Below, piece by piece: positions 44,217 to 51,845 of a stretch of DNA of 64,000 nucleotides (position 1 is its first letter; every line of letters begins with the position of its first letter). A program made the translations under genes and the position numbers. Origin of the DNA: JACQFK01 sp036383955 (GTDB taxonomy: Bacteria > Planctomycetota > MHYJ01 > JACPRB01). Location of the stretch: the NCBI GenBank assembly GCA_036383955.1, contig DASVNH010000041.1:6062-70061 (forward strand), written 5' to 3'. The notes below the pieces were generated by a model that searched no databases, was not told where the DNA came from, and saw only the letters and a program-made list of their open reading frames with translations.

Positions 44217-45410
44217 ATGATGCGCTCCCTCGCCCTCCTTCTGCTCCTCCTGCCGCAGGAGGCGCCGACCGCCTGGCGCCTCGACGCCGCCGAGTTCGCC
44301 CGCCGCCGCGCCGCCGTCGCCGAGAAGCTCCCCGACGGCGCCGCCGCCCTCGACGCCGGCCCCCTCGGCGAGCCGGGCGCCGACGCCAACACCCCCGTCT
44401 TCGACTTCCGCTATCTCGCCGGGATCCACGACGACCAAGGCCTCCTCGTCCTCCTGGACGGCAAGCTGACCGTCTTTGTCTCCAAGCCCGCCGACATCCC
44501 CGAGGCCGCCGTCCTCCCCCTCGAGGGCTTCGCCGCCTGGGCCAAGGAGCACCTCGCGGGGAAAAAGATCTACACGAAGCTCCGGCAGAAGAACCTCGAC
44601 GCCCTCCGCGCCGCCGCCCCGGGCGCCGACGTCGTCGGCTCCACCCTGGGCCCGGCGCTCACCCGCCTCCGGCTGGTGAAGAGCGAGGCGGAAATCCGGC
44701 TGATCCGGAAGTCGTCCGACGCCACCAACAAGGCGCACCTGGCCGTGATGCGCGCGACCAAGCCGGGGAAGAACGAGAAGGAGCTCGACACCCTCCTGCG
44801 CGGCGTCTTCGCGAAGGAAGGCTGCGACGACATCGGCTTCCCGCCCATCGTCGGCGCCGGCCGGAACGGCACCGTCCTCCACTACATGGAAAACAAGAAG
44901 CCCATCCCGCCCGACACCCTGATGGTCGTCGACATCGGCGCGTCGATCCTCAACTACGTGACCGACATCACGCGCACGCTGCCGACGTCCGGCGCGTTCT
45001 CCGAGACCCAGCGGACGCACTACCAGTGCGTGCTCGACGCCCAGAAGGCGGCGGAGGCGGTCCTCAAGCCCGGCGCGACGTTCTGGGACCTCGAGCGGGC
45101 CGCGAAGAAGGTCTTCGAGGACCGCGAGCTGACGAAGTGGTCGTACGCCCACTCCAAGGACAACGGCGTGCGCCACGGCCTGGGCCACTACGTGGGCCTG
45201 GCGGTCCACGACTCCGGGACCTACCGCGAGAAGTTCGCCCCGGGGATGGTGATCACGATCGAGCCGGGCTGGTACGACAAGGACGCCGGCTACGGCATCC
45301 GCATCGAGGACATGTACCTGATCACCGCCGACGGCTTCGAGCGCCTCTCGGCCGACGCCCCGCGCGAGATCGCCGAGATCGAGAAGGCGATGCGGCCGAA
45401 GGACTTCTAA
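44217..45410 (+). CDS. Exported M24 metallopeptidase (Xaa-Pro aminopeptidase type)
   Basis: The product is 397 residues from the ATG at 44217, with a very short leader MMRSLALLLLLLPQEA. The N-terminal creatinase-like domain (20-165) has FDFRYLAGIHDDQGLLVLLDG. The pita-bread domain has all five metal ligands: Asp in VDIGASILNYVTDITRT (two), His in RHGLGHYVGLAVHD, Glu in ITIEPGWY, Glu in GIRIEDMYLI. It should remove N-terminal residues before proline from peptides in the periplasm. A longer open frame exists upstream but lacks homology. Confidence 0.92.
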   Translation: MMRSLALLLLLLPQEAPTAWRLDAAEFARRRAAVAEKLPDGAAALDAGPLGEPGADANTPVFDFRYLAGIHDDQGLLVLLDGKLTVFVSKPADIPEAAVLPLEGFAAWAKEHLAGKKIYTKLRQKNLDALRAAAPGADVVGSTLGPALTRLRLVKSEAEIRLIRKSSDATNKAHLAVMRATKPGKNEKELDTLLRGVFAKEGCDDIGFPPIVGAGRNGTVLHYMENKKPIPPDTLMVVDIGASILNYVTDITRTLPTSGAFSETQRTHYQCVLDAQKAAEAVLKPGATFWDLERAAKKVFEDRELTKWSYAHSKDNGVRHGLGHYVGLAVHDSGTYREKFAPGMVITIEPGWYDKDAGYGIRIEDMYLITADGFERLSADAPREIAEIEKAMRPKDF

Positions 45411-45412
45411 GC

Positions 45413-45443
45413 GTTGACGTTCTGACGCGGTCATTTCGTCAAC
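45413..45443. promoter_or_regulatory. Palindromic operator-like site, second copy
   Basis: GTTGACGTTCTGAC (45413-45426), GCG, GTCATTTCGTCAAC (45430-45443), matching at 11 of 14 arm positions. It shares 21 of 23 bases with the site before the ECF sigma operon (14829-14851). It lies two bases after the M24 gene stop and 58 bp before the zinc-ribbon gene at 45502, which is the more likely controlled gene. Confidence 0.6.
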
Positions 45444-45501
45444 ACGTCCGCCCGGTCACGCGACTCCAAGCTCGTCGTCCAAACCTTCGGGAGGGTTTCT
45501 C

Positions 45502-45867
45502 ATGTCAGATCTCTTCTGGGTAGGCGCGGCGGCGGAGGCTGCCGGAGAGGCGGTCGGGGGTCTGACGGCCGGGGGCACGTCCGGGGAGGCGCTCCGCGAC
45601 CGGAACGACCGCCTGGAGCGCCGACTCGACAAACTCAGCCTGGTCTGCCAGGCCCTGTGGGGCTTGGTGCGCGACAAGACCGGCCTGACGGAGTCCGATC
45701 TGGCCGGGCGCGTCATGGAGCTGGACTTGAGCGACGGCAAGCTCGACGGCCGCCGGGCTCCCGGCCTGGCTTGCGAAGCGTGCGGCCGAGTCTCCTCGCG
45801 CCGGCATTCGCGTTGCCTCTACTGCGAATCGCCTCGAAAGGGCGGTTCGGCGTTCGACGCGGTGTGA
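45502..45867 (+). CDS. Small protein with C-terminal zinc ribbon, unknown function
   Basis: The product is 121 residues with GGGAGGG before the ATG. An Ala/Gly-rich start (LFWVGAAAEAAGEAVGGLTAGG) leads to a helical part (RDRNDRLERRLDKLSLVCQALWGLVRDKTGLTESDL), then CEACGRVSSRRHSRCLYC, a four-Cys ribbon. The helical segment resembles those before ribbons in small regulators. It has the shared palindrome 60 bp upstream, so it may belong to the same regulon as the sigma operon. Confidence 0.65.
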   Translation: MSDLFWVGAAAEAAGEAVGGLTAGGTSGEALRDRNDRLERRLDKLSLVCQALWGLVRDKTGLTESDLAGRVMELDLSDGKLDGRRAPGLACEACGRVSSRRHSRCLYCESPRKGGSAFDAV

Positions 45868-45870
45868 AGA

Positions 45871-45900
45871 GGGGCCGCGACGGCCTTCCGCCGCGGCCCC
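45871..45900. terminator. Hairpin between convergent genes
   Basis: GGGGCCGCG (45871-45879) and CGCGGCCCC (45892-45900) form a 9-bp stem, with no T-tract. It sits between the zinc-ribbon gene and the converging lipoprotein gene. Confidence 0.55.
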
Positions 45901-45913
45901 CGGAGGATGTCGC

Positions 45914-46495
45914 TTACTTGGCCGGCTTGACGACCAGCCCGTTCACGTACATGTTGAGGTCGTACTCGTTCTCCTTGTAGAGATCGTTCAGGAAGGCCAC
46001 CGCGATCTTCCGGTCGCCCGCCTTCAGCTCGGCCCTCACCGTGTAGGCCTTGTCTTCCACGGCCGAGCAGGTGATCTCGCCGCCGGCCTTCTGGCCGTCG
46101 ACGGCCACCGTGAACTTCGCCTTCTGGCCCATGGCCTCGTCGCAGGAGACGTTCACGACGATGTCGTAGGCGCCGTCGGCGGCGATCTTCACCGGGATCT
46201 CGACGGCGCCGGCCGTGTACATGAAGATCCGGCCGTTGCCGTCGTCGTAGCCGAAGAGCTCGGCGCCCTCGGCGGGACCCTTGAACTTCGAGAGGTCGGC
46301 CGTCACGGGCTTGGCCTCGTCCCGCGGCGCGGCGGGAGGCGGCGGCGGGAGCGGGGGCGGCGCCTTGGCCGGGACGGGCGGCGGCGGAGGCTGGACGGGC
46401 GCCGGGGGCGCCTTCGCGAAAGCCCCTTCGGGCTTGGCCGCGGTCTGGCAGCCGGCCAGGACCGCCAGGGACAGCGTGACCGAGAGGACGCGCAT
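45914..46495 (-). CDS. Proline-rich lipoprotein with carbohydrate-binding-like domain
   Basis: The product is 193 residues. The leader MRVLSVTLSLAVLAGC ends in a lipobox. Residues 20-60 are an extreme Pro/Ala spacer. The last 110 form a beta-sandwich (GAVEIPVKIAADGAYDIVVNVSCDEAMGQKAKFTVAVDGQKAG, YTVRAELKAGDRKIAVAFLNDLYKENEYDLNMYVNGLVVK), like the Ca-dependent xylan-binding modules (CBM36/60-type), whose NDxY and DxNxYVN ends are similar. It probably binds polysaccharide on the cell surface. Confidence 0.75.
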   Translation of the reverse strand: MRVLSVTLSLAVLAGCQTAAKPEGAFAKAPPAPVQPPPPPVPAKAPPPLPPPPPAAPRDEAKPVTADLSKFKGPAEGAELFGYDDGNGRIFMYTAGAVEIPVKIAADGAYDIVVNVSCDEAMGQKAKFTVAVDGQKAGGEITCSAVEDKAYTVRAELKAGDRKIAVAFLNDLYKENEYDLNMYVNGLVVKPAK

Positions 46496-46600
46496 CGATT
46501 CACCTTTCAATGGGGGACTCCCCGTTACGTGGAGGACCGCTCCGCGTGACCGGATGAATTCCTTTACTCTTAGTGTCGGATCTGGCTTTGTGGTTACGCG

Positions 46601-47431
46601 ATGCTCCCGGGAAGAGGCTCCGAAGGCTATGCCGTCTACGCCGCCGGCATGGAGGCGAGCGCCGGCGACAAGGCCCGCCTCCTCGCCTTCGCGCGCCCCG
46701 GCGTCATCGCCGACCTGGGCTGCGGCAGCGGCACCGTCCTCGAGCTGCTGCGCCGCGCCTTCCCCGAGAGCCGCCTCATCGGCGTCGACGTCTCCACCAA
46801 GATGCTCGCCGGCTGCCGCGCCCGCTTCGGGAAGGGCGTCGACTTCCTCCGCCGCGACATCACGGGGCGGCTCTTTCCCGACGCCTCCGTGGACACCATC
46901 GTCCTCTGCTCCATCCTCCACGAGGTCTTCACCTACAAGGGCTACCACTACGACGCCGTCCGCCGCACCCTCCGCCACTGCGCCCGCGCTCTCAAGCCCG
47001 GCGGGCGGATCCTGATGCGCGACGGCGTCAAGCCCGCGAAGGAGGAGGCCGTCTATCTCACGTTCCTCCGCGACGGCCTCCGCGAGAAGTTCGTCCGCTT
47101 CGCCCGCGAGTTCGGCTCGAGCGAGGTGGCCTGGAAGGACGTCGACGGCCGCGTCCAGCTCGCGCGCCGGGACGCGATGGAGTTCCTGACGAAGTACATC
47201 TACGAGAAGAACTGGCGCTTCGAGGTGAAGGAGCACTTCGGGGTCTACACGCTGGACGAGTGGCGGCGCGAGCTGAAGGGCGCCGGCTTCCGGGTCGTCC
47301 ACGCCGAGAGCTACCTGATCGACTGGCTGCGCGTCACCCACTGGGAGAAGGACGTCCGCCTGGAGACGCGGGACGGCGCGGCGGCCGAGTGGCCGCATTC
47401 GACGATGCTCGTCGCGGGCGAGCGGGTATAA
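46601..47431 (+). CDS. Class I SAM-dependent methyltransferase
   Basis: The product is 276 residues. The Rossmann core has VIADLGCGSGTVLELLRRAFPESRLIGVDVS (motif I and II), FLRRDITGRLFPDASVDTIVLCSILHEVF and ALKPGGRILMRDG. The last 100 residues (WRFEVKEHFGVYTLDEWRRELKGAGFRVVHAESYL) form a substrate lid. The target is unknown. The fhs gene starts 12 bases later, but a separate -10 box for it lies at this gene's end. Confidence 0.85.
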   Translation: MLPGRGSEGYAVYAAGMEASAGDKARLLAFARPGVIADLGCGSGTVLELLRRAFPESRLIGVDVSTKMLAGCRARFGKGVDFLRRDITGRLFPDASVDTIVLCSILHEVFTYKGYHYDAVRRTLRHCARALKPGGRILMRDGVKPAKEEAVYLTFLRDGLREKFVRFAREFGSSEVAWKDVDGRVQLARRDAMEFLTKYIYEKNWRFEVKEHFGVYTLDEWRRELKGAGFRVVHAESYLIDWLRVTHWEKDVRLETRDGAAAEWPHSTMLVAGERV

Positions 47432-47432
47432 T
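47427..47432 (+). promoter_or_regulatory. TATAAT -10 element just upstream of fhs
   Basis: TATAAT spans the stop region of the methyltransferase gene and ends 11 bases before the fhs ATG. A transcript would carry only a few leader bases. No good -35 is visible, so this may also be read through from upstream. Confidence 0.4.
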
Positions 47433-47443
47433 CTCCCGCTCTC

Positions 47444-49135
47444 ATGGCCCTCGACACCGACGTCCGCATCGCCCGCCAGGCGAAGATCCGCCCGGTCGCG
47501 GACCTCGCCCGCGAGATGGGGATTCCCGCCGACTGCGTCGAGCTGCACGGGCCCTATAAGGCGAAGATCCGCCTGGAGGCGCTCCAGGCCCTGCCGCCGC
47601 CCCGCGCGAAGGTCGTGGTGGTGACGGCGATGACGCCCACGCCGCTGGGCGAAGGCAAGACCGTCAACACCATCGGCCTCGCGCTCGGCCTCAACCGCCT
47701 GAGACACCGGACCGTCTGCACGACGCGGCAGCCCTCGCTGGGGCCGGTCTTCGGCGTGAAGGGCGGCGCGGCGGGGGGCGGCCGCTCCCAGGTCCTGCCG
47801 ATGGACGACATCAACCTGCGGCTCACCGGCGACATCGACGCCGTGGCCGCCGCCCACAACCTGCTCGCGGCGCTCATCGACAACCACCTGCACCACGGCA
47901 ACCGCCTCGGCCTCGATCCCGCCGCGGTCACCTGGCGCCGCGTCATGGACATGAACGACCGCGCGCTGCGCGAGATCACCGTGGCGGTCGGCTCCAAGAC
48001 CGAGCGCGAGACGGGCTTCGACATCGCCGTCGCCAGCGAGATCATGGCGATCCTGGCGCTCGCGACCTCCTACAAGGACCTCCGGGCGCGGCTGGGCCGC
48101 ATGATCCTGGGGCGGACGAAGGACGGGCGCGCGGTGACGGCCGAGGACCTCAAGGCGGCGGGCGCGATGGCGGTGCTGGTGCGCGACGCCCTCAAGCCCA
48201 ACCTGCTGCAGACGATCGAGAACACGCCGGCCTTCATCCACACGGGGCCGTTCGGCAACATCGCGCACGGCAACAGCTCGATCCTCGCGGACCTGATGGC
48301 CGCGCGCTGCGCCGATTTCGTGGTCACGGAGAGCGGCTTCGGCGCGGACCTGGGCTTCGAGAAGTTCGTCGACATCAAGTGCCGCGCGGGCGGGATCGCG
48401 CCGTCGGCGGCGATGGTGGTCGCGACCGTGCGCGCCTGCAAGCTCCACGGCGGGGACCACGAGGCCAAGCCGGGCAAGCCCCTGCCTCGCGAGCTCGCCA
48501 TGGAGGATCCGGAGGCCGTCGAGCGCGGCGCCGCGAACCTCGCGCACATGATCGGGCTCGTGAAAAAGGCGGGGCTGCCGGCGGTCGTCGCGATCAACCG
48601 CTTCCCCGACGACACGGAGCGGGAGATCGACGTCGTTCGGAAGGCGGCGGCCGCGGCCGGGGCGGCGGGTGTCGAGGTCATCGAGGCCTACGCCAAGGGC
48701 GGGGCGGGGGCGGAGGAGATCGCGAAGGCGGTGGTGAAGGCCTGCGAGGGGCCGTCGGCCTTGCGGATGTTCTACGACGCGAAGCGGCCGCTGCGGGAGA
48801 AGATCGAGACGATCGCGCGGGAGGTCTACGGGGCGGAGGGAGTCGACTTCTCGGCGCGGGCGTCGGAGGAGCTGGACCGCTACGCGGCGTGGGGGCTGGA
48901 CGGGCTGGCGGTCTGCATGGCGAAGACGCAGCTGTCGATCTCCCACGACCCGAAGCGGCGGGGGAGGCCGTCGGGCTTCCGCGTGCCGGTGCACGAGGTG
49001 CGCGTGTCGGCGGGGGCGGGCTTCGTGACCCCGCTGCTGGGGGACATCATGACGATGCCGGGCCTGCCGTCGACGCCGGCGTCGGAGCACATGGACATCG
49101 ACGAGCGCGGGAACTTGATCGGGCTTTCGTCATGA
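47444..49135 (+). CDS. fhs: Formate-tetrahydrofolate ligase
   Basis: The product is 563 residues, normal for the family. The enzyme makes 10-formyl-THF from formate, THF and ATP. The P-loop-like TPTPLGEGKTVNTIGLALGL and RQPSLGPVFGVKGGAAGGG are diagnostic, and also NLRLTGDIDAVAAAHNLLAALIDN, FVVTESGFGADLGFEKF and MPGLPSTPASEHMDID. The stop region overlaps folD (ATGA), making a one-carbon pathway pair. This suggests formate assimilation or a Wood-Ljungdahl methyl branch, but the rest is not in the window. Confidence 0.96.
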   Translation: MALDTDVRIARQAKIRPVADLAREMGIPADCVELHGPYKAKIRLEALQALPPPRAKVVVVTAMTPTPLGEGKTVNTIGLALGLNRLRHRTVCTTRQPSLGPVFGVKGGAAGGGRSQVLPMDDINLRLTGDIDAVAAAHNLLAALIDNHLHHGNRLGLDPAAVTWRRVMDMNDRALREITVAVGSKTERETGFDIAVASEIMAILALATSYKDLRARLGRMILGRTKDGRAVTAEDLKAAGAMAVLVRDALKPNLLQTIENTPAFIHTGPFGNIAHGNSSILADLMAARCADFVVTESGFGADLGFEKFVDIKCRAGGIAPSAAMVVATVRACKLHGGDHEAKPGKPLPRELAMEDPEAVERGAANLAHMIGLVKKAGLPAVVAINRFPDDTEREIDVVRKAAAAAGAAGVEVIEAYAKGGAGAEEIAKAVVKACEGPSALRMFYDAKRPLREKIETIAREVYGAEGVDFSARASEELDRYAAWGLDGLAVCMAKTQLSISHDPKRRGRPSGFRVPVHEVRVSAGAGFVTPLLGDIMTMPGLPSTPASEHMDIDERGNLIGLSS

Positions 49136-49986
49136 GCGCGACGCCGCTGCCGGGGAAGGCCGTCGAGTCGATCCGCGCGAAGGCGCTGACGGATCTGGCC
49201 GCGCTGGGACGCCGGGCCAAGGTCGTCGCCGTGCACAACCCGGAGAGCGCCGCGGCGCGGTATTACCTCCGCGCGCAGAAGAAGGTCTGCGGCGAAGCGG
49301 GGGTCGACTACGAGGTCCGCGAGCTGCCGGCGGGGGCCGATCAGGCGAGGATCCTGGCGATCCTGGCGGAGCTGGCGGCGGACCGGTCGGTGGACGGGAT
49401 CACGGTGCACACGCCGCTGCCGAAGGGCGTCGACGACCAGGCCGTCTGGCAGGCGATCGCGCCGGGGAAGGATATCGAGGGCATCCATCCCGAGAACCTG
49501 GGGCGGCTGCAGGTGGGCGAGCATCATCCGGCGCCGTGCGCGGCGAGCGCGGCGGTGGCGCTGGCCCGCGCGGCGCGGCCGTCGATGAAGGGCCTGGACG
49601 CCGTGGTGGTGGGACGCAGCGCGCTGGTGGGCAAGGCGATCGCGGCCCTGCTGCTGCAGGCGCGGGGGGACGCGCCGACGGTGACGATCTGCCACACGGC
49701 GACGGCGGACCTCGGCGCGCACGCGCGGCGGGCCGACGTCCTGTTCGCGGCGGCGGGGAAGGCCGGGCTGATCCGCGGCGCCATGATCAAGCCGGGCGCG
49801 GTGGTGATCGACGTCGGCATCAACGAGGGCCCGGACGGCAAGGTGATCGGCGACGTGGTCTTCGACGAGGCGAAGGAGATCGCGTCGGTGATCACCCCGG
49901 TCCCCGGCGGGGTCGGCCCCGCCTGCCACTACATCCTGCTGCGCAACATCGCCGCGTGCGCGGCTGTTACGAAGCATCCAGTTTAG
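49132..49986 (+). CDS. folD: Bifunctional methylene-THF dehydrogenase/cyclohydrolase
   Basis: The product is 284 residues. The catalytic Tyr and Lys are in ARYYLRAQKKVCGEAG. Other boxes are DGITVHTPLP, KDIEGIHPENLG, VVGRSALVGKAIAALL (NADP) and ITPVPGGVGPACHYILLRNIA. It converts methylene-THF to 10-formyl-THF and follows fhs with a four-base overlap. The last six codons and stop (VTKHPV) are not family sequence: they are encoded by the left end of the mobile element at 49965, so the natural C-terminus was replaced. Confidence 0.95.
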   Translation: MSATPLPGKAVESIRAKALTDLAALGRRAKVVAVHNPESAAARYYLRAQKKVCGEAGVDYEVRELPAGADQARILAILAELAADRSVDGITVHTPLPKGVDDQAVWQAIAPGKDIEGIHPENLGRLQVGEHHPAPCAASAAVALARAARPSMKGLDAVVVGRSALVGKAIAALLLQARGDAPTVTICHTATADLGAHARRADVLFAAAGKAGLIRGAMIKPGAVVIDVGINEGPDGKVIGDVVFDEAKEIASVITPVPGGVGPACHYILLRNIAACAAVTKHPV

Positions 49987-49995
49987 TTTGTAACA
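49965..49995 (+). repeat. Left end of the RAYT element (REP-like palindrome)
   Basis: TGTTACGAA at one edge pairs with TTTGTAACA at the other (one mismatch) and encloses GCATCCAGTTTAG. It includes the folD stop TAG. CCCTCC follows inside, as at the right end. Confidence 0.8.
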
Positions 49996-50074
49996 ACCCT
50001 CCAGATTCCGTCGCCTCAGAAGATTCTTCGACGACTTTTTCGCCCTTTTTGCCACTAGGGGTGGAGAAACGTCG

Positions 50075-50935
50075 ATGGGAAAGCGCGTGCCATGCGAAGC
50101 CGTGGCGGATTGGCACATCTACAACCGGGGGTCCCGCCGCTTGGCCTTGTTCAGGGATGACGAGGACTGCCGCTACTTTCTGCTTCTCCTGAGGCAGGCA
50201 CTGCGGAACACGGGCGCGATCCTCTGGGCTTACGCCTTGATGGGCAATCACTTCCATCTGGTCGTTCGAGCTTCGATCGAGCAGCGACGACGACTGATGC
50301 ATCATGTCGGCAGGCTCTACGCGCGCTATCACAACCGCCGCTATAACCTCAGCGGTCACGCCTATGAAGGGCCTTACGAAGCGCATCGGCAACGGTCGCT
50401 GGCCCTTCTTTTCCGGACAATCGCCTATGTCATTCTCAATCCGGAGACGGCTGGCATGGTCACTCATGCCGCGCTTTGGCCATGGACCTCCTATGGAGAC
50501 TATTTCGACGGCGCCCGAAGCTGGTTAGGGGTCGATCCACGCCCTCTTTTCGCCGAAGCGAAGGGAGGCGAGGCCGCGGGGCGAGAGCTGTTCGGGAGGG
50601 TGTTCGAGAGGGAACGAGCTCGCTTGGCCGCTCGACCCTCTCGGACCCTCACCTCGAAAAGGATTCACGAAGAACACTTCCTTTCGTTGCTGGATGAGGC
50701 GAGAGCGCGGTTTCAGGATCTCGAGGGTCAGGATCCCGTTCTTCTGGCGATCTGCTGGGCTCAAGACTGTGGGGTTCTGAGAGGGGGGATCAATGACGCT
50801 CTCGGGGGTCCTTTGTCGGCCGCGAGGCGGATGGAGCTGAAAAGGTTCAGGGCGTGGCTGAACGCTTTGCCGGATCGCAAAGCCAGACTGGGGCAGCCGG
50901 AGGGGATGTTACGAACTAAACTGGATGCTTCGTAA
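50075..50935 (+). CDS. REP-associated tyrosine transposase (RAYT, Y1_Tnp)
   Basis: The product is 286 residues. The HUH motif is in ALMGNHFHLVVRA (HFH), and the likely catalytic Tyr is in RLYARYHNRRYNLSGHAYEGPYEA, a pattern of RAYT/IS200-like enzymes. The C-terminal part holds a helix-turn-helix-like segment (ICWAQDCGVLRGGINDALGGPL). It should cut and rejoin single-stranded REP ends. Its last residues RTKLDAS and stop are encoded by the right terminal repeat. It probably is intact. Confidence 0.9.
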   Translation: MGKRVPCEAVADWHIYNRGSRRLALFRDDEDCRYFLLLLRQALRNTGAILWAYALMGNHFHLVVRASIEQRRRLMHHVGRLYARYHNRRYNLSGHAYEGPYEAHRQRSLALLFRTIAYVILNPETAGMVTHAALWPWTSYGDYFDGARSWLGVDPRPLFAEAKGGEAAGRELFGRVFERERARLAARPSRTLTSKRIHEEHFLSLLDEARARFQDLEGQDPVLLAICWAQDCGVLRGGINDALGGPLSAARRMELKRFRAWLNALPDRKARLGQPEGMLRTKLDAS

Positions 50936-50937
50936 CA
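50907..50937 (-). repeat. Right end of the RAYT element (REP-like palindrome)
   Basis: TGTTACGAA and TTCGTAACA form perfect 9-bp arms. The reverse complement equals the left end except one base. It carries the stops of both the transposase (TAA) and, on the other strand, of the epimerase gene (TAG). Confidence 0.8.
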
Positions 50938-51845
50938 AACCAGCTCACGAAGTCTTTGATGCCGTCCTCGATGGCGACCTTCGGGGCGTAGCCCAGGCGG
51001 GCCTTCGCCTTGTCGATCGACGCGAACGTGCGCTTCACGTCGCCGGGCTGCTCGGGCATCGGCTTGATGAGCGGCGCGCGCCCCACGTTCTGGCCGATCA
51101 GCTCGATCAGGCGCCTGAGCGGGATCGTGCGGGACTCGCCCAGGTTGTAGACCTCGAAGGGCTCCGGGCGGTCGATCGCCGCCACCAGCCCCTGGAGGAT
51201 GTCGGTCACGTGCGTGTAGTCCCGCTCGGTCGTGCCGTCGCCGAACATCGGGATCTCCCGGCCTTCCGCGCAGGCCCGGGTGAACGCGTGGATCGCCATG
51301 TCCGGCCGCTGCCGCGGGCCGTAGACCGTGAAGAAGCGCAGGCAGGTGATCTTCAGCCCGTGCAGCAGGCTGTAGATCCGGCAGTAATGCTCGCCGAGCA
51401 GCTTCGTCACGCCGTACGGAGAGACCGGCCGCAGGTTCTCGTCGTCCTCGCGCGACGGCGCCGCGCCGTTCCCGTAGACCGACGAGCTCGACGCGAACAC
51501 GACGCGCCCCACGCCCGACCGCCGGCACGCCTCGAGCAGCCCCAGCGTGCCCGCCACGTTGACCGAATCGTAGAGCGCGGGATCCTGGAGCGACGGCCGC
51601 ACGCCCGCCCGCGCGGCGAGGTGCACCAGGACGTCGGGCTTCACCTCGCCCACCAGGCCGGCCGACTCCCGCAGGTCGCGCTCGACCAGCCGGAAGCCGC
51701 CCTTGGGGAGGTTGGCCCGCTTGATCGCGGGATCGTAGTAGTCGTTGAGGTCGTCGAGCACCACGACCTCGTCCCCGCGCGCGAGCAGGCGCTCCAGCAG
51801 GTGCGATCCGATGAAGCCCGCGCCCCCGGTGAGGAGGATTTTCAT
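50916..51845 (-). CDS. NAD-dependent sugar epimerase (UDP-glucuronate 4-epimerase-like)
   Basis: The product is 309 residues of the extended SDR family. NAD binding is at MKILLTGGAGFIGSHLLERLL. The catalytic triad is Ser in VFASSSSVYG and Tyr/Lys in YGVTK. DDLNDYYDPAIKRANL and RFFTVYGPRQRPDMAIHAF are typical of UDP-GlcA/Gal 4-epimerases (LspL/WbpP-like). It presumably supplies sugar for the downstream glycosyltransferase. The C-terminal VTKHPV is encoded by the mobile element, replacing the native end. It lies one base after the GT2 gene. Confidence 0.88.
   Translation of the reverse strand: MKILLTGGAGFIGSHLLERLLARGDEVVVLDDLNDYYDPAIKRANLPKGGFRLVERDLRESAGLVGEVKPDVLVHLAARAGVRPSLQDPALYDSVNVAGTLGLLEACRRSGVGRVVFASSSSVYGNGAAPSREDDENLRPVSPYGVTKLLGEHYCRIYSLLHGLKITCLRFFTVYGPRQRPDMAIHAFTRACAEGREIPMFGDGTTERDYTHVTDILQGLVAAIDRPEPFEVYNLGESRTIPLRRLIELIGQNVGRAPLIKPMPEQPGDVKRTFASIDKAKARLGYAPKVAIEDGIKDFVSWFVTKHPV

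Larger units (their letters stand above)
49965..50937 (+). mobile_element. REP-bounded RAYT element (REPtron-like)
   Basis: The unit is 973 bp with 31-bp inverted ends (49965-49995 and 50907-50937) that differ at one position, and a Y1-type transposase between. Interior GC is visibly lower than the neighbouring genes, consistent with transfer. It is inserted between folD and the convergent epimerase gene, so its ends form both C-termini. REP/RAYT ends are normally palindromic and inverted; those here are so too. Confidence 0.8.

Noticed and set aside
46496..49090. Long minus-strand open frame across the methyltransferase and fhs
   Set aside because: Antisense to clear genes with biased composition; only the part from 46495 is a real lipoprotein gene.
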